Shown: positions 46,265-59,028 of the stretch, piece by piece
Layout of the letters: the number at the start of each line of letters is the position of its first letter
Numbering within the stretch: position 1 is the stretch's first letter
DNA from: Notospermus geniculatus
Taxonomy: Eukaryota > Nemertea > Pilidiophora > Heteronemertea > Lineidae
Reading direction: 5' to 3'
NCBI GenBank assembly: GCA_002633025.1
Contig: NMRB01001697.1
Location: 43,409-107,408 of the forward strand
DNA length: 64,000 nucleotides
The notes under the pieces: model-generated
The model's input: the letters and a program-made list of their open reading frames with translations, nothing else
What the model was told of the DNA's origin: nothing
Databases searched by the model: none
Position numbers and translations under genes: made by a program

Positions 46265-49200
46265 CTGTAAGATAAAAGGTAAAATCAGAAATGCTGACAT
46301 TAACAAAACTAAACACCCACTACGAAAAAAGACCGGTCTGAAAGAACAAAATGATTAAAAGCACGGAGGTGTCGTTCGGATATTTTCCGATTTTTTGCCT
46401 AGCCTATGTGGTTTCTTGACATTTCGAAAAGAACATTGGTTGGCTCCTTCTCAACTGTTCAAATATTATTTCTATTCTTATAGCTTGTGCAGTTGCTAAT
46501 AAATTAGGAAGCCTCGCTGGTTTCCTGTACCGTATTTTTCGGACTATAAGGCGCAGCCTTTTTCCTTGAAGAAGGGTCTAAAATTGGGGGTGCGCCTTAT
46601 AGGGTGGTGCGCCTTATCTGCGGATCCAGTCTGACAATTTGATCAGAAGTGTCAAGACACTGACGAACCCAAGCATTCAAGCATGCATGGATGCATGCAA
46701 GCCAAAGTCACTGTCACAGTGCTGGTTGACAGATGATGCAGTGAACTGTGAACTGATGAAGTTTCAGTTAGGCCTAATTTGTCACAACAAGCTAAGAAAT
46801 CATACAACCAGATCCATCAGTACCAACAGCAGAATTGCAGATGTCAATGAGTTCAAAGAAGGCAATCACACCCTGTAATTGTCTTGGCTGCTGTTGGTCA
46901 ATGCACACTGAGCAGCCATGCACTGACGCATTCACTGACAGGACTGCGCCTTATAGGGAGGTGCGCCTTATGTATGGATTTCATCAGAGATTTTGGGTGA
47001 AATTGGGGGTGCGCCTTTTAGTCAGGTGCGCCCTATAGTCAGGAAAATACGGTAGTCTGAACTTTACCAAAGAAGAAGCTGATTCTTTCTTCACCATGCA
47101 TCTGCACCGAATTTGAAAAAGAACACGCCTCATTATCATTATTTGTGTGTGGTTGCTTGCTTAAGAAATGGCATGAAGAATCTGAACGTGATTCTTTCTT
47201 TACCAAGAATCAGCATCCTGTCTTTTACTTTTTTGACACAATATGTTCTTGTACCTATGGAAACAACTTGGATCCCTCGGGAGTTCCATCAGTGATGCTA
47301 CACTAAATGAAGTTTGTTTTCTCCCCATTGGGAAAGATACCACTAAATCAATTTGTTTCTTACACCTAGGAGATATCTCAGCCTAACATTCGTCTCATGT
47401 CTGTGAAAATTAAGAAAAAAGATTTTAAGACCCATTACACATGCTAGATGGCTGCTGGCTGTGGGTATCTGGGTGGAGGTCTCTAAACATCAACTCCCAT
47501 TCAGATTCTGACACATCAAGCTACAATGTAGCTCACACTGGAAAAGGCCTTTCCTATCCAGTGAATAGAGTGCTTATTATTACAGCCTGACAGAATACAC
47601 AACATTATTGAACTTCCAAGTCCAATATGTGGAAATGTAATTAAATGGTAATGAAATTGCAAAGGACGGAGTAATTTTTCTCTCCGATAGACGGAACAAA
47701 CCACATTGCAGATTCTGTTGGGAGTTGAGGCTACATCAGCCGTTGGCTACATCGTCTGAGACAAAAGGCAAAGACAATTGGTGTAAACGACTGTAATGCG
47801 TGGTTTAATGACTAGACTAGAACATTTTAACTGACCTCATCAATACGAAGCCAGCTGAGCTACTATGTCTGTAATACTAATGAGGTTTGAAATTAGTCTA
47901 GCCTGACTTGCGTTTCATGCAATTGGACAAGAAATATGGCAAATGCAAGATGCAAGAATGAATATGTCTGTGTTCCAGTCTTATTCCTTTTCCTCTCCAG
48001 TGCCAAAATTTTTTACCACCTTCAAATGGAACATACTGTAGTGTTAGTAGGTTGTAGATGGTTTGCAGAATGCTGGTCAGCCAACTAAACTGCCTTGATG
48101 ATGTCCCAAAGCACTTCACATCATTACCCCTGTCTCTCCTGAAACCTTTCTGGGGACTCAAGCAGCAGCTCATTTGCCATTATTCAGCCCTTGACTTGAT
48201 TCTTTCAGACAAGTACAAAGTGGTACCTCAACTGGGATTGAACCCCAGTCCGTGACCTCTCGTTAGAGTCTGACGTTCTTGCCACAGCGTCATCACCCTC
48301 TCCCAGTTTTACCGTGGGGTACGGGTTATTTTCATGCCATGTACACTGTACATGTAAACTGGAATAACATTAGAAAAAAGAAATTTCGGTCACAACGCTC
48401 GTAGCGACGCTGTCTGGTGCTTGTATGGCGCCCTCCTCATTGCCGTAACATCTTCTAACTCCCTGAAACTCTTTGACAGTATAACAGCTATCATGGCTTC
48501 AAAAGACAATATTTGCCGAGTATTTGCCTGTGTGCTCCGGAATCAATTTCTTTGCACAGCCTAGACTGAGATAACGAAAGGCATTGATCAATGAATATCA
48601 TCCTTACAGTAGGCCTACACAGTATGAGCATAGGCCTAGGGAACCTTCCGGGAACAAACGACACAATGAAGACAAATTGTAAGACATGTAACAGTTGCTA
48701 TGGATACGACTGGCATGACTGGAGAAAGATGGTTATGACTCCTCTAGGACAGGGATTATCTTCAAATGTTAGTTTGATAGAGTAGTTATTGCGGGATTAG
48801 GCTAAGCCGTAGTTGAGATGATATCCCGGCCAGTGTGCTCGATTCAAGAGGCGCAAGATTGAAATGGGTAGTAAGTTCACAGAATGACAACATGAAAATA
48901 ATATAAGAAATAAGAAGCTACAGTGGTCTAGTGGCTCAGGTCTCAGGCTAGTGGTAATGAGATCCCAGGTTCGATTCCCATGGTTGCCGTGAAAGCCCGG
49001 GCAGGTCTCTTTGCCTCCATTGCCTCACTCCACCCAGGGTATAAATTGGTACTGTCAGAATGACCTGAGGCATTTGCGGAGATCAGACCAGGTACGGCCT
49101 CATTCAAGATCTTGACACCTTGCTTCAATACAAGCAGTAAGACACACGTAATCTCAAACTCGGCTACGAATAACTTTGAAAAAGAAGCAATGAACATTGC

Positions 49201-52200
49201 CATTATGTCACTGCCTAAAGCAAAGTAGCTCTTCTTGTCTGTTCCCGACGTGACATGTTAGTTTAGTGCCTGCCACATTATGAACTATTTTTGGAGATCA
49301 ATATTCCTGAACAACATTGGAAAGTTAATTGAAATTTGAATCCCACGAGGGAAGACAGCTTTGGATGGGCTTCAGATGGAAGCTGTAGGCAACGAAATGA
49401 ATACTTGGTACAAATACAGGGGGCCGCAAGAAAAACACTGCAGGAAAATGGTTCCTATGAGAGTTCTTAGGTTTTGATTTAACCAAACACTTGCTATTGA
49501 TGCCTGAAGTTACATTTGTCAAGGAATCACTGACATGACTAATCCTAGTTGCCTTGAAGACATAGAAAACATGAGGAACTAAGGAACTGCATTATAAATA
49601 GGTAAGATTGACTGGATAAAGTCAAAAGCCATTTTAACACGTAGTTGGTTCGATCCGGTTCGAGGCCAGTTCACCTGCTTTTTGTACTGGGACAAAGCCA
49701 TGCGACCTGTACTATCCTTCCCTTTTCGTGGTACAAAAATTCAGTGAACGGACCTCGAACCCACTCCATGTAAAAAGGGCCATTGAATCAAGAGCCATGG
49801 CATTATTAACTCTATTGACAAGAATGGACGAACTTGATGTACAGCAGGAGGAAACTGGAGTTCCCGGCAAGAACCTGCACTCTCAAAGAGAGTTGCCCTC
49901 TTCATATCTTCAAATTACAACCACAACACATGGATACAAAGAGAAACAAGGCATGGAAGGCCCTGAATCGTTGTAGATTTCAAGATAAACCTAAATAATT
50001 CTCTGCTGGGCAGAATTATTCAAAGCTTTATCAGACCTGACCACTCAATAAAAACATCTGATTGCATCTGACAGCACGTATCAGCAGCTGCCCCAACACA
50101 ACAAGGCTGCTTTCCCTTGTTTGGTCAATAACAAGCTGGGATGAGTTTGGTTTGAAGTCTCATCACAACATTTAACGTATAGTATTGACAAGGAGCTTAG
50201 AGTGAGCCACGGGTAAATTCACAATGAAAAGAGTGCATCATATCTCATGGATTTGCCCTATAAATCTATGCAATAAATTGGGAACAACGTTTACGAAAAT
50301 TTGACCACGCATGCCCTTTTTAACTTATTACTGTTGCCAGATCCCTGCTCACTCCCACCAATTAAACATACCGGTGGATAGCTTACAACCTTGGGGTCAT
50401 GACGGTCATAAAAATTAGGGAATCTATAACTGCTGAACAGAATACTCAATACTCGCTTTGGAAATCTAACTGTTTGGCTTGGAAGGTTTACATAAACCAC
50501 GTGGGACGTCAATGACGTCGTCGATGTACAGGAGAAAGCATGGACACTGGCCTTGCCAACACTGACTTGATGTGTGCCTTGACTGCGTTTGGCCTGACGA
50601 TGTTGTTCCCAATCAACTGTAACGATCTATAGCGGTGGGTTGTAAGGGACTCACCAGTAAGTGATTCCCATGCTAGTCAGAGTTGTCAAGTGGAAACATC
50701 GGTGCCTGTCACCTCTGACGTTCCAGGTTCGATTCCCTGACGGATCTGCTCTTCATGTGAAGAGAAGGTGACTCTCTTTGGCAACGCAAATCTCTGGGCA
50801 CTCTGGTTTCCTCCTGCTGTATATTTAATTCGCTCCATAATCTCTATAGAACTAAACACCCTATTTGGCATTCAGCCCTCAATTCAATATCTTAGATAAA
50901 CAATTCCGATGCCTTCACCATGGAATACATGTGGTGTTTCTGTCATTATGAACAGACTTCATGCAGGAGGAAACTGGAGTTCCAAGGTCAAGTGTGCTCA
51001 GAGAGCTTTATGTAGAATGGGCCAGACAAGGAATCAAACCCACAACAATACCAACAGGCCATGTATCCACTGCAGCACTCTATCCCACACTTACACAGTT
51101 ACATTTGTTTTACCAACTTGTTCGAAATTCAACTCACGTACAGATTCATAATTCTGACGGATATATATTGGAAAACATCGCTCTACATCATCAGCTTTTC
51201 ATTCACACGACTGTTTATCATCAGGCTCCACGATGCACAAATCAATATCAGAACATAATAAACTTTCGTTAAGTATCACTTGAGTCCAACTGTCAGGTGT
51301 TCTTTATTGAGATGATGACCAATCTCCAGGTAGGTATACAATAAAACCATGACTATCATCACATAGCCATCCTGATGCAAACAGCTGGGTGAGGACGGGG
51401 AGGGGTTAGGGTTCAGTGGCTCCATCTGCATGTACAAGTCAAAGCGAAGGGTTGTCAGGTTTTTTCTTGTAATGACGATCAAGCATCAGGTATGCAACAA
51501 ACCCATGGCAATCACCACACAGCCATTCTGTACTCCGATGCTCACATGGATCAGGGTTCAGTGGCCTAATCTGCTTGTGAAAGTCAAGGCTGACTTAGGC
51601 ATCTGCCTGCTTCAGGCTAAGAGGGGAACCACTCAATTCACCATAGAAGAATTTTTGACTAACTTACCAAGATCCTTTCCAAATCCCGACTGCTTGAAGC
51701 CGCCAAATGGTGCTGCCACATCTGTTTTGTTGTAGGTATTGACGAATACCGTCCCAGCCTCGAGCCCATCAGAAACACGCAAAGCTTTGCTAAGATCATT
51801 TGTGAAGACTCCAGACGCGAGGCCATATTCTGTGTTGTTTGCTCGTCGGATCACGCTGTCCATGTCGCTGAGAAAAAGAAATGGATAAAGTGATCTCAGT
51901 GTCCATATAGAGCATTTCAGTGTGGGTGTTCCTTCACACAACAACAGTCCTGAACTGTGAGTACTCTACAGCTGCCTTAAGTTGCCCATTTTGATTAAGA
52001 GGTGTCCTAATTACCAAGGTCAAAATGAATAGAAATGGTCAATTTGGGACTGAACTTTTGTGTCCTCAATAGAGAGGTGTCCTCCTGGCAGAGGTGTCTG
52101 CTAAAGGAGGTTTTATTGCACTCCTTGTTTCAAATAACATGGAATGGACCCCCACCCTTGGACTTGGACTCTCTTCTGATACACTCACCCATCTTTGAAC

Positions 52201-55200
52201 TTCGATATGATCATGATAGGTCCAAACGACTCCTCCTTTGCAATGAACATATTGTCCTCAACATTCGTGAACACGGTCGGCTCCAAAAATAACCCCGGTC
52301 TTTCCACCTGTTTCCCTCCATAAGCCAAAGTGGCGCCCTCATCCACACCTTTCTTGATGTAACTCAGGAGGCTGTTTAGGTGAGCCCTAAAATGCAGAAC
52401 GGGTGATGAATTTCACTCCTGAGTGGATATGGGGAAAAAATGAAATCAAATTTGAGGGAAATCGAATTGTGAACTTGATACAAGTTTTTGACTAAGGGGC
52501 TGCCCAAGCAGGCAAGCCACCAATACCTATGATTCTGTGGCCCGTGATCTGTTGTCCGGTCAAGAGGATCTCCAATCTTCATTTTCTTGATCTCTTCAAT
52601 GACTGCTGCCAAGTAAGTGTCATGGATTGATTCTTCTACAAAGAGACGGCCGGCGGCGATGCAGTTTTCACCCTTATTGAAGAACACACCATTGCAGCCC
52701 TGGAATAACAGTAACAAGATATACACATGTGTAACAACCTCACTTCAGAACTTCCACGATCAGCCTGACTAGTTATTACATCCGTACAAAGGTTAGTCGT
52801 CTAACTGGTATCATGATTCACAACAGAAGTGAGTGTTTTGAAAGGTCTCTGAACATGTATCGTGTGACGCCAGTAAAGGCCTGTTTCCACACCCAAAGTT
52901 TTCCCACTCTTGCCACGCAGTTTCTAGCTCTCGCATTACGGTTTCCTCTTGCTGTGCGGGTCATTCTTGCTTACAATACAACCGGTCAAGAGCTTACAAA
53001 CACTGGCATCATCTGGTTCGAGCGGAAAACCGCTGCGGAGGAAACGAGCCTGAAGGCCTGAAATCTTACATTCTTTACAGCTTTGCTCATATCACTGTCT
53101 TTGAATATGATGAGCGGTGACTTTCCACCAAGTTCCAGTGAACACTTCTTCAGGTTGCTCTTTGCACATCTGAAATATGAAGAGGGGCACTCGATGAGCA
53201 GAAATACTTTCTTATAGAGAAATATTGTGTACAGAGCCGATAATTCTGTTTCAGCTGACGACAGCAACACTCACTACTCAAATCTGGTGCCCATCCCCAG
53301 CAGTGACATACACTCACCCCTCCATGATCGCCACGCCAACTTCCGTCGATCCTGTAAATCCCAGCTTCCTGACGCGAGGGTGTGTGACGATGGCATTGCC
53401 AACCACAGTCCCACTTCCTGTCACGATGTTGACGACTCCCGCTGGGAATCCCGCCTTTACGCAAAGTTCGGCAAATTTAAGTGATGTCAAAGGGGTAACC
53501 TGGAAAACAGATCACGACGTAGTACTCCGGGCTCTGAGGGCCAGAAGCCGCAGAAATCCAAAAGGTTGTGTTTCCAGCATAGAACGACTGAGGCATACAA
53601 ACAGCAGTAGTTCGCAATTTACCTGAGCTGGTTTCAGAACAACAGTATTACCAGCAGCAAGGCAAGCAGCCATTTTCCACGCCAACATCATTAGTGGATA
53701 GTTCCATGGAGTAACCAGGCCAACCACTCTGAAAAGTAATGAAACGTTTAGAATTATCTTCTCCTACAGTCGCCTTCCGTTCCTGAATGAGTTTTCTGCC
53801 AAAAAACTTGAATCGAAATGAACTCGACAGTTTGGATGTGATTGGAACTGCATGTGTCCGATCCTATCCGATGTAGGGAATTTTCAAATAGAGCTTACCC
53901 CATTGGTTCCCTCTTTGTAAAGGTTAGGTTCTTCTTTGGCCTGGCATGGTTGATGGGAATAGTTTTACCCTTAAACAAAATAGTACACAGCACCGTTATG
54001 AAGATTCAATGCAATGCGGCATGAATAACGTCCATGCTGTAAGCTTGAGAAGAAATGGCAAATCATGGCACCAAACAATGTTCCATACCTCAATTTTATC
54101 ACACCAACCAGCAAAATATCTAAAAGTGTCAATGGACATTCCAATGTGCGTTTTGAGAGCGAGGGTGTAGACAGCTCCAGAGTCGATGGACTCAATGGTG
54201 GCCAGTTCTTCCCTGTGTTCGTCCAATACGTCTGCTAAGCGGTACATCAATTTGCCACGATCGCGGGCGTTCATCTTTCCCCATTCGCCCTCGTAGAATG
54301 CTTTCTGGAACAAGGAAATATTAGGGTTAATCCTAATTTGAGGAGTACAGCGGAAATCGACATGGAGAAAGGGATTGTCCAGCCTCTCTTACTGCTGCAG
54401 CGTTGACAGCTTTATCCACGTCTGCCTTTGACCCCTTGGAAACTTTACAGATCAGCGATTCATCAGTTGGGTTCATGTTGTCGAATGTCTGCCCATCTGC
54501 GGCATCAACAAACTCATTGTTGATGAAGAGCTGATGTGGGAAGGTGATGTCCATTTTGTTCACGTTCATTTTGATCTGAAATTTTCAAGAAAACTGCATC
54601 AAATTTGCCCTAATATTGGGATGATATATTAGGACTTGGTACAAATAGGAAATCTCTGCAACTTGATCAATACAAAATCCAATGAACAGATTCCACTCCA
54701 AGACTGATTAAGGTTCTGTGTCTCTTTCAAGCATGAGGGGTCTCTGTCAAACAACATCAGTTGCCCATAAAACATTCTCTGATTCGCAACATTGTGAAGA
54801 GACATTGCAAACCAACACGTACAGCATCATAGACAAACTCAGCAGCGCCACCTCCACGGCCCTTCATCACGACTAAGCCAACAAAATCAACAAATGTGGT
54901 TGCCATGTAAACCTCTTCGGGTTGGAGTACAATGCCGTTGCATTTTTCTTTGACTTCCTCGACCAATCTGAAATGAAACCAACTACCGGTACTGTAGAAC
55001 CTATGACTCCATTATTTAAGGATACAAAATTTCAGACCCCCCCCCCCCCAATTTGTCATTTCTGCCCGTTCTGAACAAATAGACAGCAGATGGAAGCTAA
55101 CTGATCAATGCAAACGGATGCTGACACGGTTGACTGACCTTGTAACGTCCATGGAACCAGCCCCCGCCCCAAAGAAGTCCATATCGGGCGGAATATCCTC

Positions 55201-58200
55201 CTTGGCTAGGATTCCCTGCCAAATTGTCTTGACAGCAGCCTGCATCTTAAGTTCCTCGTCTGTCAATTTCAGGTCACCAGCACCTCCAGATGATTGCCCA
55301 TACTTTGATGCTGGGATCATTTTGCCATCATCAAACTTCAATTGTTCAACATTGAGCTGAAAATGGAGACGATGATTCATGTGATTTCATTCTACATGTA
55401 CAGCTAATTTAAGTTCATCTGATTCAGGTTGTGAGTGAGATTTCCGGTACCTACCGCTTTCCCATCATTTCCAAAGAGAACCATACCAGATGAGTGCACA
55501 ATTGCTTTTCTACTCATTCCAGGGACCTCCACTTCAGTGCCTTCAGGTGGAGCCTCATCCCACAATTTCGAACCATACATCGTAACTTGCTGTAATGTAG
55601 AAATGCACTCATCAGTTGTTATGAAGCCCACAAAAGAACATGGTAGGAACACACATTCGAGTTGAGTTACATGTACCATACATTTTCCACTTTGAACTGA
55701 TGTCATAAGACAGTGCGTGGGAATCAGGCCCTCCTATCAGGTACCTACCTTGCCATCAATGGTTGTCCATGCACCAGGGACTTTATCTGCACCACGGATG
55801 AAGTTATGGAGGTTGAGAGCAGTTTGGTCCCAGTTGATCTAAAAATTAACCAAAATGACATAACCTCAAAGGTATTTAAGACTGAGAGTGCAGTACTTTG
55901 TGGGCCCTGTGCAACTTCCTGGCATCAGTCAGCAGAAGGCAAAATCTTCCAAGCACCAACTGCAGATCAATACAAAATTGAAAGAGACGAGTCATGAGTA
56001 GAGTGACGAAGGAGCATCAGGAAATGCCAGTAAGCTAAAAGCCTAGATGGAAGTTACTAGATTCCAGCCAGACGTACCTCAACTATTTCCTTCTTCATTT
56101 TGGCATCATAGGTTGCTCCCTCTGCCGGTTGTGTGATCTTTGGTGCAGTTCCTGCTGCTATCATTTCAACAGCTTCTCCCTGAAAAGGTGATATTCAATC
56201 TCCAATCAAGAAGCAAATCACATGACTGCAGTGATGTGGCGTTCATCGTCTTGTATTTTTCCATCATGGCTGACATCAAAGCATCATTAGCCCTCGTATG
56301 AAGAGGCCAAGAAGTTACTCACTTGGATGGGGTCTTACTTTTGCCCTTGCAAATGGCTTAATATCCCATGCAACGGTGTGAGTGAGTGTGAGACTCAGAT
56401 TCAATCATAAAACAGTGAAATTACAAACAAACAGGCTCACCATGGCCTTTACACCTTCTGGGAACATAAACCTCTTGTAGATGGAGTTAAGTGTGTCATT
56501 TATGTCAACATCACACTCGCGTGTCAGCAGCATTGGTCCAGTGTCTAGACCATCATCGGGCCAGAAGATGGTGAAGCCTCCCTTTTTGTCTCCTTGGATG
56601 AGAGTCCTGAAAGAGGGTTGTTGCTTTCAGTTTATGACCAGTTGGCCAGTGGAGAGGCCACAATCTCATCTCCCAAAGAGACAGCGCTTAGATTCAATGA
56701 CATTCAGCACAAATGACGTGAGATATCTTCTACATGTTAGTGCGTTTTTCTAAATCAAAAACTTTGCCTGTACTCCATCGTGTTTTTGAATGTTCGAAAA
56801 CTAGACCATACCAGTTGATAGCTGATGCACCTCGATGTCTTGGCAAGATCGATGGATGATAACATATTGACTGATGTTTCGGATGGTTGACGACTTCCAT
56901 GGGGATAAACTGACTACAGAATGGCATCACATTCAGGTCAGCTTTGACTGATTTGTATTCCTCAAACACCTCTGGGAGGATTTCACCCTTCCGACGCCAG
57001 GCTTTGAACTTGTAGACAGGGACGCCGTCTCCAGCAGCTGTCTGAGCTATAAGGACAAAAATCAAGGGACTGTCGAAGGGTACCATCAAATGAGTTTTAT
57101 GGATGTCTCTGCAAATTGGTTTTCTGCCCCCTCGTGCTTGGCCATGAGACCCAATCTCAGCAAGGCTTTGTGTGCAAGCATATGAAGAGCAAGCGAGACG
57201 AAAACCCTACAACAATTTACCTAATATGTCCTCCTTTCCATTGACATCAGGGATAGTGAACACGCCCACGATTGTATGGCCATTCGACTTGATTAGTTTG
57301 TAAACTTCAGCGCCGAAGGCACTCTGGCCTATCACAGCCACTCGAAGCTGCAAATGAATATGAATTCAGACTTCACCAGTCGATACCGGTAACTGTTAGA
57401 ATATCAATCACTCAAGTATCTATCAGAGGCAGATTGTGTCCAATTAGAATACCAGACCTAGTGTGGTTTATTCTTCAGTCTGTGCACCAGTCAAGATTCG
57501 TTAAGTGCAAAATAAGCATCATTAAGTCACAACTGATGAAAACTTAATGCTTCTTCAAGAAATAAAACCATTTCTATTCATGTCAGGTTGAAAAATCAGA
57601 AGCCTACTCAAAAAGGACCTTGAAACAGATCAGAACAGGTTATGACCGAGTCTTGAGTGGGCCTACTACAGTTGTTCGATAGGCCTTCCTGATATGACAT
57701 GTATGAGGCAAATTATGTCATTTCCATCAATCATATTGATGGCCTGTATTTTGATATGTTGACTATTATCACGGAGTCCAGTTATTCACTTTCCAAAGAT
57801 GGAAAAAAGCCTAAATTTTTTAAAATGCCTTTTTCCTGCAAATAGATACCGGTCGGTAGGCTAGAGTTTTCCATCCATTCCAAGTGTGTGTGTGTGGGGG
57901 GGATAACTTTCAGACTGAGCTTGGTAGGCCTAGGCCTAATTTTAGACAGTCAGAGACTAGAGCTAGGCTAGAGGCTCTGCCACCGATAGGCCTTGGCCCC
58001 TAGTCCAGGAGTTCACACAAAAAGCAAAGCCAGTTAGGGCCTAGGCCTACCGGGAACCGGGTAGGCCCTAGGCCTAGGCCTAGTTCACGACTGTTAGAAC
58101 ACAATAGGTCTTTTCACTGCTTGCTCTCCAGTCGCCTGTCCAATTCTCCGCGATTTAATTGGCTACTTGGACCCGTATGACGACATACTAATTTGCATAT

Positions 58201-59028
58201 GATTGGATCTTTAGTCAAATATTTACTGATTACGGGAATGAGTTAATAGAAGTAATTAAGCTGTCCGCTTTGTTTCTGGTCAGCTGTAGTGAAAGTGGAG
58301 TCCTTAATCTATGTAACAGACAAGAGCAATTAGTGAGTTCTGAAACGTGTGACGAATGGTTGACAAGTTTGTTCAGACAACGCCAATTTCGGCCTTGCTG
58401 AGGGTAGCAACAGTAAGACAAACCTTTTTGCGAATAACTCAACGTTGTTACACAGATCACTTCTTTATGATTGATATTAACCAGGTAGGCGAACAATACA
58501 GGCCGCAGGAAGTTCTAATAACTCATTCCCAGGTTGAAATTTGTTGGTAGTTTCCGCATTAATGTGCTATTTTTAGACCGGAAATCCCCGTTTGCTTGAA
58601 GCTGCCGATAGAGGACGCGGCGGTATGGATTCCAGTTCTAACAGTCGTGAGTTAGGCTAGTAGCTAGGCCTAACCTCCTAGAGCCTGCATGTCCTACCTA
58701 GGTCCGGGCTAAGAAGGACGGAATAATAGTAGGCCTAGGACATAGGCCTAACACACGTGACATGACGTAGGCCTAGCACATGAGCAGTATATAATTATAC
58801 ACCATGTCCACTACTCATTACTGCTACAGTGGGCCTACAGCTTAGGCCTATGCCCCCCCCCCCCCACCACATGCCCACGACGGCTGGCACGGGCCACGGC
58901 ACGTCCATGACCACCTGCGAATCGAACCTCTTAAAACACGCACAGCACACATTCAACCGGCATTCAGAGTTAATTACGGATGAAAAGTAACTAATCTACC
59001 ACACCTTGCTATTTTCTGCGGATGACAT
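46209..59028 (-). CDS. ALDH1L1: 10-formyltetrahydrofolate dehydrogenase, complete nineteen-exon gene
   Basis: Converts 10-formyl-THF plus NADP+ to THF, CO2 and NADPH. Exons 5' to 3' (minus): 59028-59005, 57347-57221, 57046-56812, 56606-56441, 56179-56078, 55838-55749, 55589-55455, 55356-55139, 54967-54823, 54575-54393, 54304-54089, 53969-53899, 53728-53623, 53499-53318, 53169-53070, 52699-52527, 52386-52189, 51867-51668 and 46264-46209. Phases agree throughout and give 908 residues (human 902). Three domains are visible: the hydrolase/formyltransferase part with [27 protein letters not shown] (catalytic His) and [11 protein letters not shown] (catalytic Asp); the carrier domain with GAGAGSMDV, whose Ser takes 4'-phosphopantetheine; and the dehydrogenase with [20 protein letters not shown], the Glu of LELGGKSPL and the Cys of [13 protein letters not shown]. 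No mitochondrial presequence, so the cytosolic form rather than ALDH1L2 is likely. No break seen. Confidence 0.96.
46530..47052. mobile_element. 523-bp TA-flanked element with CCGTATTTT ends
   Basis: Starts CCGTATTTTTCGGACTATAA and ends TAGTCAGGAAAATACGG; TA on both sides. GGTGCGCCTTATAGGG-type blocks repeat near both ends (about 46590-46618 and 46943-47036), so the subterminal regions are also inverted/direct repeats. This terminal motif is widespread in animal genomes. Non-autonomous: no transposase in the middle. Confidence 0.85.
48200..48300 (-). repeat. tRNA-like SINE head, reverse orientation
   Basis: On the minus strand GGGGTTCAATCCC (B box, about 48234-48244) lies downstream of GTGGCAAGAACGTCAGACTC. 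Not a good cloverleaf; regarded as tRNA-derived. Confidence 0.5.
48916..49200 (+). repeat. tRNA-derived SINE-like element, family 2
   Basis: A box TGGTCTAGTGG (48924-48934) and B box GGTTCGATTCC (48968-48978) in tRNA-like spacing, then GTCTCTTTGCCTCCATTGCC and CACTCCACCCAGGGTATAAA. The tail differs from family 1. Within the last ALDH1L1 intron. Confidence 0.75.
49627..49784. mobile_element. 158-bp inverted-repeat element
   Basis: AAGCCATTTTAACACGTAGTTGGTTCG... at the left against GGACCTCGAACCCACTCC...TAAAAAGGGCCATT at the right; arms of about 60 bp with mismatches, including GGTTCGAGGCCAGTTCACC / GTGAACGGACCTCGAACCC. Confidence 0.7.
49830..49940 (-). repeat. Family-1 SINE tail fragment
   Basis: CAGCAGGAGGAAACTGGAGTTCCCGG...TCTCAAAGAGAGTT, the reverse of the family-1 tail. 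No tRNA head remains. Confidence 0.6.
50665..50850 (+). repeat. Family-1 SINE-like element in ALDH1L1 intron
   Basis: CAAGTGGAAACATC, then the B box GGTTCGATTCC (50726-50736), then GACTCTCTTTGGCAACGC and CACTCTGGTTTCCTCCTGC. It is the most complete plus-strand copy and serves as the reference for family 1. Confidence 0.72.
50950..51090 (-). repeat. Family-1 SINE-like element, reverse orientation
   Basis: GCAGGAGGAAACTGGAGTTCC, CTCAGAGAGC and GGAATCAAACCC (decayed B box on the minus strand) in the order expected for an inverted copy, about 100 bp from the plus-strand copy. Confidence 0.62.
57160..57215. repeat. Half copy of the CATCCTCCC hairpin element
   Basis: AAGGCTTTGTGTGCAAGCATATGAAGAGCAAGCGAGAC followed by AAAACCCT, matching the right arm of the family only. 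In the ALDH1L1 intron next to exon 2. Confidence 0.5.
57348..59004 (-). other. First intron of ALDH1L1, rich in TAGGCCTA words
   Basis: Runs from the exon 1 donor to the exon 2 acceptor. Contains a short GT run with G tract (57889-57902), a C run (58852-58866), and a dense set of GGCCTA/TAGGCC words at 57920-58085 and 58640-58850, including the palindrome AGGGCCTACCGGGAACCGGG. No other coding exon is seen. Confidence 0.5.
59005..59028 (-). CDS. ALDH1L1: First coding exon of ALDH1L1 (8 codons)
   Basis: ATG followed by codons for SSAENSK, then a GTGTGG donor. The next exon (57347) has no in-frame ATG and needs an upstream start; joining gives [20 protein letters not shown], which aligns well with the family's N-terminus in phase 0. 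The donor is weak, so another start upstream remains possible. Confidence 0.55.

Larger units (their letters stand above)
46265..51667 (-). other. 5.4-kb last intron of ALDH1L1
   Basis: Contains a 523-bp TA-flanked element, five SINE-like copies or fragments and a 158-bp inverted-repeat element (each listed). Between them, 47060-48060 is AT-rich and unremarkable. Confidence 0.6.
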
